DNA of 64,000 nt from Bacteroides sp. 519 (lineage in GTDB: Bacteria; Bacteroidota; Bacteroidia; Bacteroidales; Bacteroidaceae), in assembly GCF_010500955.1 (NCBI RefSeq), contig NZ_QVMJ01000005.1, positions 97,704 to 161,703 on the forward strand, in the 5' to 3' direction. The notes beneath the pieces were generated by a model. That model saw only the letters and a list, made by a program, of their open reading frames with translations, did not search any database and was not told where the DNA came from. Shown piece after piece: positions 55,648 to 63,023 of this stretch; within the stretch, counting starts at the first letter, position 1; every line of letters begins with the position of its first letter. A program made the translations under genes and the position numbers.

Positions 55648-56556
55648 ATGGAAAACTTTCTTGCAGACGGATTTAAAGGCGAAAGGGCCATTGTTACACC
55701 TTATAATATAAGAACGTATCAGGCCGGGAACGAGATTACCAAACAGATGTACATAACCCACATCGGTTATTACCCCGATGCCCAGTTTCATCACCGGGTG
55801 CGTGATGAAGGAGCCAACGAAAACATTTTTATTTATTGCGAAAAAGGGAAAGGCTGGATAGAGTATAATAATGAGCGCATCTGGTTGAAAGAGAATTGCT
55901 TCTTTATTATTCCCGCCAACGAAAAACATGCTTACGGTGCCGATAGTCGCGATCCGTGGAGCATTTACTGGTTACACTTCAAGGGCGAGAACATTAATAT
56001 GTTCAGTTCTATTATAGGTAAGCTGATGCATCTGGAACAATCGGAACGAAGCCGGCAGCAAGACCGCATACAACTGTTTTACGAAATGTATCAGAATCTG
56101 GAAATGGGGTACAACCCAGAGAACCTTGAATATATCAGCTTTTGCCTGATGCACTTTCTGGCTTCATTAAAATATGTGTCGCAGTATCGTGAAATCAAGA
56201 AACTAAAGGAGAGTGATATCGTACAAAAATGCATCCTGTACATGAAAAGCAATCTTGAGAATAAAGTTACCCTCGAGGATATTGCAAATGCGGTAGGCTA
56301 TTCCAGTTCGCACCTGAATACATTATTTAGCCAACGTACTTCTTTTTCGGTGATTGAGTATTATAACCAGTTAAAGATTCAACGGGCATGCAGTTACTTA
56401 CAGTTTTCGGAACTAAAAGTTAAAGAAATTGCTTTCCGGCTGAATTATTATGACCCTTTTCATTTCTCGAAAGCGTTTCATAAAGAAATGGAGATAACCC
56501 CGAAGGAGTATAGGAAAAGGTATCAGGATAAAGGGATGAGAAAGATAGGGGAATAA
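55648..56556 (+). CDS. AraC family transcriptional regulator
   Basis: A 302-residue regulator. The N-terminal cupin domain (about 20-110; VRDEGANENIFIYCEKGKGW, NEKHAYGADSRDPWSIYWLH) should bind a sugar signal. The C-terminal double helix-turn-helix (about 190-295; VTLEDIANAVGYSSSHLNTL, VKEIAFRLNYYDPFHFSKAF, ITPKEYRKRY) binds DNA. AraC-type control is common for loci with an MFS porter. It diverges from the sugar porter and most likely activates the minus-strand locus. Its leader carries a very stable inverted repeat, which should limit translation. Confidence 0.92.
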   Translation: MENFLADGFKGERAIVTPYNIRTYQAGNEITKQMYITHIGYYPDAQFHHRVRDEGANENIFIYCEKGKGWIEYNNERIWLKENCFFIIPANEKHAYGADSRDPWSIYWLHFKGENINMFSSIIGKLMHLEQSERSRQQDRIQLFYEMYQNLEMGYNPENLEYISFCLMHFLASLKYVSQYREIKKLKESDIVQKCILYMKSNLENKVTLEDIANAVGYSSSHLNTLFSQRTSFSVIEYYNQLKIQRACSYLQFSELKVKEIAFRLNYYDPFHFSKAFHKEMEITPKEYRKRYQDKGMRKIGE

Positions 56557-56615
56557 TATCATAAATATTAGTCATTTTTTCTTGCTATTTATAACTTCTT
56601 CCGCAAAATAATATA

Positions 56616-56623
56616 TATATTTG
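56616..56623 (+). promoter_or_regulatory. TAnnTTTG promoter box for the TerB-like gene
   Basis: TATATTTG matches the -7 element; the -33 element is not clear. The expected start near 56629 leaves a leader of about 63 bases before ATG 56692. Confidence 0.5.
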
Positions 56624-56691
56624 CCACCTGGATAGTCCATAGAGAGAGACTTTCATCCAAATACATTATTAATTAAAAAACATAAACTACT

Positions 56692-57138
56692 ATGGGTTTA
56701 TTTGACAAAGTATTCAAGAGCTCGGCTCCTGAAAACGTGAAACTGACACAGCAAGAATCATTTGCAGCTATCGCTTTAGCAATTGCCGGAGCAGACGGTT
56801 GTGTAGCACAATCAGAATGGGATGGTATTGTAACTTACATTCGTCGCTTAAGCATTTATGACAATTTCTCGGGCCCTGCATTCGATAAACTGTTCGATAA
56901 ATTATTCACTATGCTAAAGAAAAGCGGTCCTGCTGCTTTGGTTGATGCTGCTAAAGATGGTATTGGCGACGACCTGAAAATGACAGCCTTTGCTTGTGCT
57001 GTTGATATCGCTTTGGCCGACGGAGTATTGGAAGAAGAAGAAAAAGATATTATTAATCAGTTAGCCGAAGCGCTTGAAGTACCCGAAAACATGGCTATTT
57101 CAATCATTGAGGTAATGATGATTAAAAACAAAATGTAA
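56692..57138 (+). CDS. TerB-like (tellurite resistance domain) protein
   Basis: The 148-residue acidic helical protein has the TerB repeat: LTQQESFAAIALAIAGADGCV (about 18-38) and again FACAVDIALADGVLEEEEKD (about 101-120), each with the Asp/Glu-rich metal-binding loop typical of TerB. No signal peptide is seen; it is cytosolic. TerB proteins serve stress or membrane-associated defence systems, but no other ter gene is here, so a general stress role is all that can be said. It is followed by the array 57319-57436. Confidence 0.85.
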   Translation: MGLFDKVFKSSAPENVKLTQQESFAAIALAIAGADGCVAQSEWDGIVTYIRRLSIYDNFSGPAFDKLFDKLFTMLKKSGPAALVDAAKDGIGDDLKMTAFACAVDIALADGVLEEEEKDIINQLAEALEVPENMAISIIEVMMIKNKM

Positions 57139-57318
57139 TTAACAAACTTACATCAATAAAAAACAAAGGATACAATCCGGGTGTTACCAACTGTTAATAC
57201 ACAGTTGTATATATCATAAGTATTTTGTATCTTTAGCATAGCATAAAATATGCAGGTTTTATACGGGAATGCTAGTAATTCGAAATTACTGCCATTTCCG
57301 TATTTTGTTTTTGTAAAA

Positions 57319-57436
57319 CTACAGAGTTCTCTGTAGAAAACTACCGACTTTTCCGCAGAAAGCTACAGAGTTTTCCAAAGAGAACTACAGAACTTTCCGA
57401 AGAGAACTACAGTGTTTTCCAAACACAACTACAAAA
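57319..57436. repeat. 22-nt period tandem array, unit around AACTACAGAGTTTTCC
   Basis: CTACAG or a variant (CTACCG, CTACAA) begins at 57319, 57341, 57363, 57385, 57407 and 57429: six units exactly 22 bases apart. Units read roughly AACTACAGAGTTTTCCAAAG. The array fills the middle of the gap between the convergent TerB-like gene and the small gene at 57520. The first 180 bases after TerB show only a possible AT-rich hairpin (GAAATTACTGCCATTTCC region). Confidence 0.9.
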
Positions 57437-57519
57437 AGGGATATCAATAGTGCCGAAAAGAGATTTTGAGTGAGTTGCTAAAACCCACCGGGGGTTAATA
57501 ATATATAAAACGCTTCCTC

Positions 57520-57774
57520 TTAAAACAAATAAAGCAACTTCTGTCCCCAAATAATTTTCTTTACCTGAAGCTCCAGATTTTTCGCAGCGTCACTACTGGC
57601 AAAAGTCACCACGATTTTATCATGCGATTGTTTAATCACCTTTGTACATTTACATACTGTGATATCTACTATTCCATCAATTAATCGCAGTTTATTGATA
57701 ACCGACTCTACCTCAATGTCGCTATAACCAGGACAACAGGCCGAGGTTTCATTCAAAAGCATTTCCGTTTCCAT
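57520..57774 (-). CDS. small Cys-containing hypothetical protein (84 aa)
   Basis: I cannot name a family. After an N-terminal Cys pair (SACCPGY, near 11-17) the sequence alternates helix and strand: DIEVESVINKLRLIDGIVDI, TVCKCTKVIKQ (CxC near 41-43), KIVVTFASSDAAKNLELQVK. This resembles a beta-alpha-beta-beta-alpha-beta ferredoxin-like or metal-associated fold, and the cysteines could bind metal. It stands alone, between a tandem array and an inverted repeat, convergent with the TerB-like gene. Real coding is likely but not certain. Confidence 0.5.
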   Translation of the reverse strand: METEMLLNETSACCPGYSDIEVESVINKLRLIDGIVDITVCKCTKVIKQSHDKIVVTFASSDAAKNLELQVKKIIWGQKLLYLF

Positions 57775-57840
57775 ATATTTGTTTTTTCATTAAACATTTA
57801 TGGTAATGAAAAGGTTTGGATGCAATGATGGATGATAATG

Positions 57841-57933
57841 GAACCGCAGAGTTACGCAAGTTACGCAGAGTTTTAAGTTTTTCTGCGGTATCGTAATAAA
57901 AACTCTGCGTTAATCTGCGTAACTCTGCGGTTC
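57841..57933. repeat. long inverted repeat (CGCAGAGTTACGCA words)
   Basis: GAACCGCAGAGTTACGCAAG (57841-57860) and TTACGCAGAGTTTT mirror AAAACTCTGCGTTAATCTGC and GTAACTCTGCGGTTC (ending 57933). The centre CTGCGGTATCGT resembles the ATGCGGCATCG core. It lies upstream of both the small gene (-) and the aromatic operon (+). Confidence 0.88.
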
Positions 57934-58003
57934 AAAGAATTCAGCTGGGCCTTTGACCTAAAAGCCCAAAACAACAACACTCCTAAAAAAATATCACTTT
58001 TAA

Positions 58004-58033
58004 CTTGTATATTCCAAAAAAGTATTACTTTTG
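58004..58033 (+). promoter_or_regulatory. promoter of the aromatic operon leader
   Basis: CTTG (58004-58007), an 18-base spacer and TACTTTTG (58026-58033) fit the Bacteroidetes consensus. Transcription should start near 58039, 25 bases before the leader peptide ATG. Confidence 0.65.
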
Positions 58034-58063
58034 CAGCACAATAAGAAACAAAACATCATTTTG

Positions 58064-58150
58064 ATGAACGCATTCGTTTATACATATAGCTTCTTTTTTT
58101 ACTTTTACTTTAGCCAGAAAGTAGAGCGGGAGTTTTTATGTATACAGTAA
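58064..58150 (+). CDS. Phe/Tyr-rich leader peptide of the aromatic operon (attenuator)
   Basis: A 28-codon frame from ATG 58064 to TAA 58148-58150, between the promoter and the pheA terminator. It has 7 Phe and 4 Tyr codons; residues 4-16 (FVYTYSFFFYFYF) hold ten of them. Such a run has no use except sensing charged Phe and Tyr tRNA through ribosome stalling, as in classical pheA/pheST attenuation. Codons 20-23 overlap the GAGCGGGA segment (58124-58131) that can pair with the 5' arm of the terminator. The leader is seen directly; the mechanism is inferred from its layout. Confidence 0.85.
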   Translation: MNAFVYTYSFFFYFYFSQKVEREFLCIQ

Positions 58151-58198
58151 AATAGCAATTTAAATAATAAACTGAATATAATAACATGAATCCCGCTC
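58124..58198 (+). promoter_or_regulatory. antiterminator pairing region of the pheA attenuator
   Basis: GAGCGGGA (58124-58131), inside the leader frame after the Phe/Tyr run, is an exact complement of TCCCGCTC (58191-58198), the 5' arm of the terminator. A ribosome stalled on Phe/Tyr codons leaves GAGCGGGA free to pair and so prevents the terminator; a ribosome reaching the stop would cover or pass it. Confidence 0.72.
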
Positions 58199-58224
58199 CA
58201 TTAGGAAGCGGGATTTTTTATTTT
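58190..58224 (+). terminator. Rho-independent terminator in the leader of pheA
   Basis: ATCCCGCTCC-ATTA-GGAAGCGGGAT forms a strong stem with one bulged A, followed by TTTTTTATTTT. It lies 14 bases before the pheA ATG, so it can only act as an attenuator of the operon. Confidence 0.92.
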
Positions 58225-58238
58225 AAATAACTTGTTTT

Positions 58239-59081
58239 ATGAAGAAAATAGCTATCCAGGGAACAATCGGCTCGTATCATGATATAGCTGCACATAAGTA
58301 TTTCGAAAATGAAACCATTGAACTTATTTGCTGTGCACGGTTCGAAGATGTGTTTAGTGAGATTAAGAAAGACTCGCAAACCATTGGTATGCTGGCCATT
58401 GAAAACACGATAGCAGGAAGTCTTCTGCATAACAATGAGTTAGTACGCCAAAGCAACACACAGATTATTGGAGAATACAAACTGCGAATATCGCACTGCT
58501 TTGTATGTTTGCCTCAAGAGAACTGGGAGGATATTACAGAGGTTAACTCCCACCCTATTGCCCTGATGCAGTGCAGGGAATTCTTGGAAGAGCACGCTGG
58601 TATTAAAGTGGTTGAAGGCCAGGACACAGCCCGAAGCGCAGAACTGATAAAGACAAACAACCTGAAAGGACATGCCGCAATCTGTTCAAAAGCCGCTGCC
58701 AAAATTTATGGAATGAAGATTCTACAAGAAGGTATAGAAACCAATAAACGCAACTTCACACGCTTTCTGGTGGTTGCCGATCCGTGGATAGCCGATGAGT
58801 ACCACCGCAATACCACAATTAACAAAGCAAGCATCGTTTTCACACTCCCCCACACCGAAGGAAGCCTCTCGCAGGTTCTTTCCATCTTATCATTCTACAA
58901 TATAAATCTTACAAAGATACAATCACTGCCCATCATTGGCCGCGAGTGGGAGTATCAGTTCTATATTGATGTATCGTTCAAAGATTATTTACGATACAAA
59001 CAGGCTATAGCTGCCATTGAACCATTAACCAAAGAATTAAAAATATTAGGCGAATATGCAGAAGGAAAATCAAACATATAA
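58239..59081 (+). CDS. pheA: prephenate dehydratase
   Basis: The enzyme turns prephenate into phenylpyruvate in phenylalanine synthesis. The 280-residue protein has the PDT domain (IAIQGTIGSYHDIAAHKYF at 4-22; IGMLAIENTIAGSLLHNNEL near 49-68; the catalytic TRFLVVAD near 175-182 with Thr and Arg) and a C-terminal ACT domain (KASIVFTLPHTEGSLSQVLS, then the SLPIIGREWEYQFYIDV block) that senses Phe. The ESRP-type motif is replaced by SLPIIGREWEY, as common in this group. It is a stand-alone dehydratase without chorismate mutase, which is fused to DAHP synthase downstream. Its 3' end overlaps the aminotransferase gene by 26 bases. Confidence 0.95.
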   Translation: MKKIAIQGTIGSYHDIAAHKYFENETIELICCARFEDVFSEIKKDSQTIGMLAIENTIAGSLLHNNELVRQSNTQIIGEYKLRISHCFVCLPQENWEDITEVNSHPIALMQCREFLEEHAGIKVVEGQDTARSAELIKTNNLKGHAAICSKAAAKIYGMKILQEGIETNKRNFTRFLVVADPWIADEYHRNTTINKASIVFTLPHTEGSLSQVLSILSFYNINLTKIQSLPIIGREWEYQFYIDVSFKDYLRYKQAIAAIEPLTKELKILGEYAEGKSNI

Positions 59082-60267
59082 CATTGCCCCAGCCAACCGG
59101 CTGATGGATGTAAGCGAATACTACTTCTCGCGCAAGCTGAAAGAGGTAGCCCAAATGAATGCTCAGGGAATGGATATTATAAGCCTTGGGGTGGGCAGTC
59201 CGGACATGCCGCCGGCAGATGCAACTATCGAAACCTTGTGCCGTACATCGAAAGACCCCAATGCACATGGATACCAGTCGTACACAGGAATTCCCGAACT
59301 AAGGAACAATTTTGCTGCGTGGTACAAACGTTGGTATAATGTTGATTTGAATCCCGAAACCGAGATACAACCACTTATTGGTTCTAAAGAAGGTATTTTG
59401 CATATCACACTGGCTTTTGTGAATCCGGGCGACCAGGTACTGGTACCCAATCCGGGATATCCAACTTATACTTCTCTAAGCAAGCTACTGGGTGCAGAGG
59501 TTGTAAACTACAACCTGAAAGAAGCAAACAACTGGATGCCCGATTTCGACGAGTTGGAAACAATGGATACAAGCCGGGTAAAACTCATGTGGGTAAACTA
59601 CCCTAACATGCCTACAGGTGCAAATGCAACACCCGAACTGTTTGAACGTTTGGTAGACTTTGCCCGTCGCAAGCAAATTGTGATTGTTAACGATAATCCT
59701 TATAGCTTTATCCTGAACGATAAACCGTTGAGCATCTTATCGGTACCGGGTGCCAAAGAGTGCTGCATTGAGCTGAACTCGATGAGCAAAAGTCATAACA
59801 TGCCCGGTTGGCGTGTAGGGATGCTTGCAACTAACCCAACATTTATTGGGTGGGTATTGAAGGTAAAAAGTAATATCGATAGCGGTATGTTCCGCCCGCT
59901 TCAACTAGCGGCGGCAACAGCATTGCAAGCGGATGCCGAATGGTATGAAACCAATAACAAAAACTATCGCAACCGCCGGCATCTGGCCGGAGAAATCATG
60001 AAGCATCTGGGCTGTACATTCAACGAAGATCAGGTAGGTATGTTTCTTTGGGGTAGGATTCCTGATATTTATACTAATGTAGAAGAGCTAACCGAAAAGG
60101 TTCTTCATCAGGCCAGAGTATTCCTTACCCCGGGATTTATTTTCGGAAGCAATGGTGCCAGATATATTCGTATATCCTTGTGTTGCAAGGATGAACGATT
60201 ACGGGAGGCGCTGGAAAGAGTTAAACATGTAGAGACGCAATGCTTTGCGTCTTCTAACAACAAATAA
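59056..60267 (+). CDS. PLP-dependent aminotransferase class I/II (probable aromatic aminotransferase)
   Basis: The 403-residue fold-type I aminotransferase has substrate and cofactor blocks SLGVGSPDMPPADATIETLC, YTGIPELRNNFAAWY, GSKEGILHITLAFVNPGDQV, the cofactor Asp/Tyr in IVNDNPYSFIL and the PLP Lys in ELNSMSKSHNMPGWRVGM. It resembles the LL-diaminopimelate/aspartate aminotransferase group, but its place between pheA and the DAHP synthase fusion argues for transamination of phenylpyruvate and 4-hydroxyphenylpyruvate or prephenate. The last dozen residues (after VKHV) and the stop are coded by an inserted GAGACGCAAT palindrome, so the natural C-terminus has been replaced. Confidence 0.88.
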   Translation: MQKENQTYNIAPANRLMDVSEYYFSRKLKEVAQMNAQGMDIISLGVGSPDMPPADATIETLCRTSKDPNAHGYQSYTGIPELRNNFAAWYKRWYNVDLNPETEIQPLIGSKEGILHITLAFVNPGDQVLVPNPGYPTYTSLSKLLGAEVVNYNLKEANNWMPDFDELETMDTSRVKLMWVNYPNMPTGANATPELFERLVDFARRKQIVIVNDNPYSFILNDKPLSILSVPGAKECCIELNSMSKSHNMPGWRVGMLATNPTFIGWVLKVKSNIDSGMFRPLQLAAATALQADAEWYETNNKNYRNRRHLAGEIMKHLGCTFNEDQVGMFLWGRIPDIYTNVEELTEKVLHQARVFLTPGFIFGSNGARYIRISLCCKDERLREALERVKHVETQCFASSNNK

Positions 60268-60309
60268 TAATCAATAAAATAAATGAGACGCAATGCATTG
60301 CGTCTCTAC
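60229..60309. repeat. paired GAGACGCAAT palindromes (MITE-like, 81 bases)
   Basis: A first copy GTAGAGACGCAATGCTTTGC plus GTCTT (60229-60253) and a second, perfect copy with arms GAGACGCAAT / ATTGCGTCTC around GC (60285-60309) enclose about 31 A/T-rich bases. The outermost bases GTAGAGACGCAATGC and GCATTGCGTCTCTAC are exact complements, so the whole unit has terminal inverted repeats. It contains the aminotransferase stop codon and ends 11 bases before the next ATG. Confidence 0.9.
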
Positions 60310-60320
60310 AAAGAAAAAAT

Positions 60321-61382
60321 ATGGAATTAGAATCAATCTTATTGCCCGGCGTAGATGCTAAACGTCCTTTGGTGATAGCAGGTCCTTGCAGTGTTGAAAC
60401 AGAAGATCAGGTGATGAACACCGCCAAACAATTATCATCGAGAGGGATAAAGATATTCCGCTCGGGGATATGGAAGCCACGTACTAAACCTGGTGGATTT
60501 GAAGGAGTTGGCACAATTGGCCTCCCCTGGTTAAAAGAGGTAAAGAAAGAAACCGGAATGTATGTGGCCACCGAAGTAGCCACAGCTTTACACGTGTACG
60601 AAGCATTGAAAGCCGGAATAGATATGCTGTGGATTGGTGCCCGTACTACCGCAAACCCATTTGCTGTACAAGAAGTGGCCGATGCACTTAAGGGAGTGGA
60701 TATTCCTGTACTTATTAAAAATCCGGTAAACCCCGATCTTGAATTGTGGATTGGAGCACTTGAAAGAATACATAACGCCGGCCTTAAAAAGCTTGGGGTT
60801 ATTCACCGCGGGTTCAGTAGCTATGATAAGAAGATATACAGAAATCTTCCGCAATGGCACATACCTATCGAGCTTCGCCGAAGAATACCTAATGTACCTA
60901 TTATTTGCGATCCCAGTCATATTGGTGGTAAGCGCGAATTGATTGCTTCGATCTCGCAACAGGCTATGGACCTCAACTTCGATGGATTAATTATTGAATC
61001 GCATTGCAATCCGGATGCTGCCTGGAGTGATGCTTCGCAACAAATCACCCCGGAGGTTCTGGAATATATCATCAACTTACTGGTTATCCGCAACGAAACG
61101 CAAACCACCGAAGATCTTCAAACCCTTCGCAAACAAATAGATGAGTGCGATAATAACCTGATTGAAGAACTTTCGAAGCGCATGCGCATTGCCCGCGAAA
61201 TTGGTACCTATAAGAAAGAACACAATATGCCCATCCTGCAAACAGGACGTTACACAGAGATTCTGGATAAATATGGTGTACTGGGCGAACAGTGTGGCAT
61301 GGATTCTGAGTTTATAAAGAAAGTGTTCGAAGCCATTCACGAAGAGAGTGTACGGCAACAGGCGGTAATTATTAATAAGTAA
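60321..61382 (+). CDS. bifunctional DAHP synthase / chorismate mutase (AroQ type)
   Basis: A 353-residue fusion. Residues 1-265 are a type I-beta (KDPG-like) 3-deoxy-7-phosphoheptulonate synthase: RPLVIAGPCSVETEDQVMNT near 15-34, IFRSGIWKPRTKPGGFEGVG near 45-64, WIGARTTANPFAVQEVADAL and ICDPSHIGGKRELI near 194-207. Residues about 270-353 are an AroQ chorismate mutase (LRKQIDECDNNLIEELSKRM, REIGTYKKEHNMPILQ). The fusion gives both the entry step and the branch step of aromatic synthesis, usual in Bacteroidetes. It lies 53 bases after the aminotransferase and shares the leader attenuator. Confidence 0.95.
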   Translation: MELESILLPGVDAKRPLVIAGPCSVETEDQVMNTAKQLSSRGIKIFRSGIWKPRTKPGGFEGVGTIGLPWLKEVKKETGMYVATEVATALHVYEALKAGIDMLWIGARTTANPFAVQEVADALKGVDIPVLIKNPVNPDLELWIGALERIHNAGLKKLGVIHRGFSSYDKKIYRNLPQWHIPIELRRRIPNVPIICDPSHIGGKRELIASISQQAMDLNFDGLIIESHCNPDAAWSDASQQITPEVLEYIINLLVIRNETQTTEDLQTLRKQIDECDNNLIEELSKRMRIAREIGTYKKEHNMPILQTGRYTEILDKYGVLGEQCGMDSEFIKKVFEAIHEESVRQQAVIINK

Positions 61383-61390
61383 ATATATTC

Positions 61391-61449
61391 AAGAATGGAA
61401 GGAGTTAAAGGGAGTTATCAGGAGCGAAGCGATAACTCCTTCCATTCTT
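61391..61449. repeat. inverted repeat between the DAHP synthase fusion and tyrA
   Basis: AAGAATGGAAGGAGTTA (61391-61407) mirrors TAACTCCTTCCATTCTT (61433-61449); the inner AGTTATC/GATAACT also pairs, with GGAGCGAAGC as loop. It is inside the operon, so at most a partial terminator or mRNA processing site. Confidence 0.8.
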
Positions 61450-61471
61450 AAATATCAAATCGTAAATACAA

Positions 61472-62245
61472 ATGCGAATATTAATTCTTGGAGCCGGTAA
61501 AATGGGTTCCTTCTTTACAGATATATTGAGTTTTCAACACGAAACAGCTGTTTTCGATATCAATCCTCAACAATTGAGGTTTGTGTATAACACTTACCGG
61601 TTTACTACCCTCGAGGAGATTAAAGACTTTGAGCCCGAGCTGGTAATTAACGCTGTAACTGTAAAATATACAATTGAAGCATTTAAGAAAATACTTCCGG
61701 TATTGCCGCCCAACTGTATATTAAGCGATATTGCTTCGGTTAAGAATGGTTTAAAGAAATTCTATACCGAATCCGGCTTCCGCTATGTGTCCTCGCACCC
61801 TATGTTTGGGCCTACATTTGCCAGCCTAAGTAATCTGAGTAACGAAAGTGCCATTATTATCAGCGAAAGCGATCACTTGGGAAAAGTGTTCTTTAAAGAC
61901 TTATACAGTAGTCTGAAACTGAACATCTTTGAATATACCTTCGACGGACACGATGAAACAGTGGCATACTCTTTATCTATTCCATTTGTTTCTACATTTG
62001 TTTTTGCTGCTGTTATGAAGCATCAGGAAGCCCCCGGAACAACATTCAAAAAACACATGGCAATTGCTAAAGGACTATTAAGTGAAGATGATTATTTGTT
62101 ACAGGAGATTCTATTTAACCCGCGCACCCCTTCGCAAGTAGAGAATATCCGTACCGAGTTAAAAAAACTTCTGGCTATTATTACTGAAAAAGATGCTGAG
62201 GGGATGAAGAGGTATTTAACTAAGATTAGGGAGAATATAAAATAA
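61472..62245 (+). CDS. tyrA: prephenate dehydrogenase
   Basis: The enzyme makes 4-hydroxyphenylpyruvate for tyrosine. The 257-residue protein starts with an NAD-binding Rossmann motif (ILILGAGKMGSFF, 3-15), followed by LVINAVTVKYTIEAF, ILSDIASVKNGLKKF near 85-99 and the catalytic His block YVSSHPMFGPTFASLS near 107-122. The dimerisation region includes GHDETVAYSLSIPFVSTFVF. It lacks an ACT domain and is short, the compact form usual in this group. It is the last gene of the operon and converges on the LytTR regulator gene. Confidence 0.93.
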   Translation: MRILILGAGKMGSFFTDILSFQHETAVFDINPQQLRFVYNTYRFTTLEEIKDFEPELVINAVTVKYTIEAFKKILPVLPPNCILSDIASVKNGLKKFYTESGFRYVSSHPMFGPTFASLSNLSNESAIIISESDHLGKVFFKDLYSSLKLNIFEYTFDGHDETVAYSLSIPFVSTFVFAAVMKHQEAPGTTFKKHMAIAKGLLSEDDYLLQEILFNPRTPSQVENIRTELKKLLAIITEKDAEGMKRYLTKIRENIK

Positions 62246-62258
62246 GAAATGACTCAAA

Positions 62259-63023
62259 TTAGAGAAACGAAATATTATCCCTAAGACTGGGATAATATTT
62301 TGATGATATTTCAATCAATAAATCATTAAAAGGCGGATAAAAAACACAATACCGCTTTTTACCTTCGTTCTTAATAGAAAAAAGATAATTGATATTTATA
62401 ATATGATGTTGTGAAGACTGAAAGAAATCCGAATTAAGTTTAAGGATCTCGTCTCCTTTGGTTGAATATTTAAGTGGGTAACTGGTATTATCAGCCAGAA
62501 TAGCCTTCCATAGCCTGTTTTCTTTTCCACCATATTCAAAATAAACCACCTGTGATGTCTTTACAATAAGATGTTCGGTTTTCATATTAAGAGCAATCAA
62601 ACCATTTTTGTGTGTCAGGTTCTCAACTTCTTGTTTTATGTTGAGTTTCTCATTAATCAGTTTATTTTTCACCCGGTTAATTACGCTGTCAAGTTCTACT
62701 TTTTTGTAGGGTTTGAGCAAATAATCGAAAGCAGAATGATGTATGGCCTCCATCTTATAATCGTATGCCGTATAGAATACAACACACATTTTTTTTCCAT
62801 CAATAACATCCGCCATTTGCTGCAAAAAATCAAGTCCATTCATATCGGGCATTTCCATGTCGAGAAATAGCAAATCGGGCATATTTGTTTCTAAAGAAGA
62901 TAAAGCAACTGTAGCAGCTGTATATGTGGCTGCAACCGAAATTTCATTATAGCCAGCAAGGTCTTTCTGCAAAACATCAATACAGGCCTGCTTATCATCT
63001 ATTATAATTGTTTTAATTTTCAT
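62259..63023 (-). CDS. LytTR family response regulator
   Basis: A 254-residue regulator. The receiver domain (1-125) has IIIDDKQACIDVL, the phospho-acceptor Asp in LLFLDMEMPDMNGLDFL near 51-67, the VVFYTAYDYKMEA Thr motif and the KPYKKVELD Lys. The C-terminal LytTR DNA-binding domain (about 145-254) includes FEYGGKENRLWKAIL and HHIININYLFSI. The kinase gene upstream overlaps it in ATGA, so the two form a cognate pair. Targets are unknown. Confidence 0.94.
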   Translation of the reverse strand: MKIKTIIIDDKQACIDVLQKDLAGYNEISVAATYTAATVALSSLETNMPDLLFLDMEMPDMNGLDFLQQMADVIDGKKMCVVFYTAYDYKMEAIHHSAFDYLLKPYKKVELDSVINRVKNKLINEKLNIKQEVENLTHKNGLIALNMKTEHLIVKTSQVVYFEYGGKENRLWKAILADNTSYPLKYSTKGDEILKLNSDFFQSSQHHIININYLFSIKNEGKKRYCVFYPPFNDLLIEISSKYYPSLRDNISFL

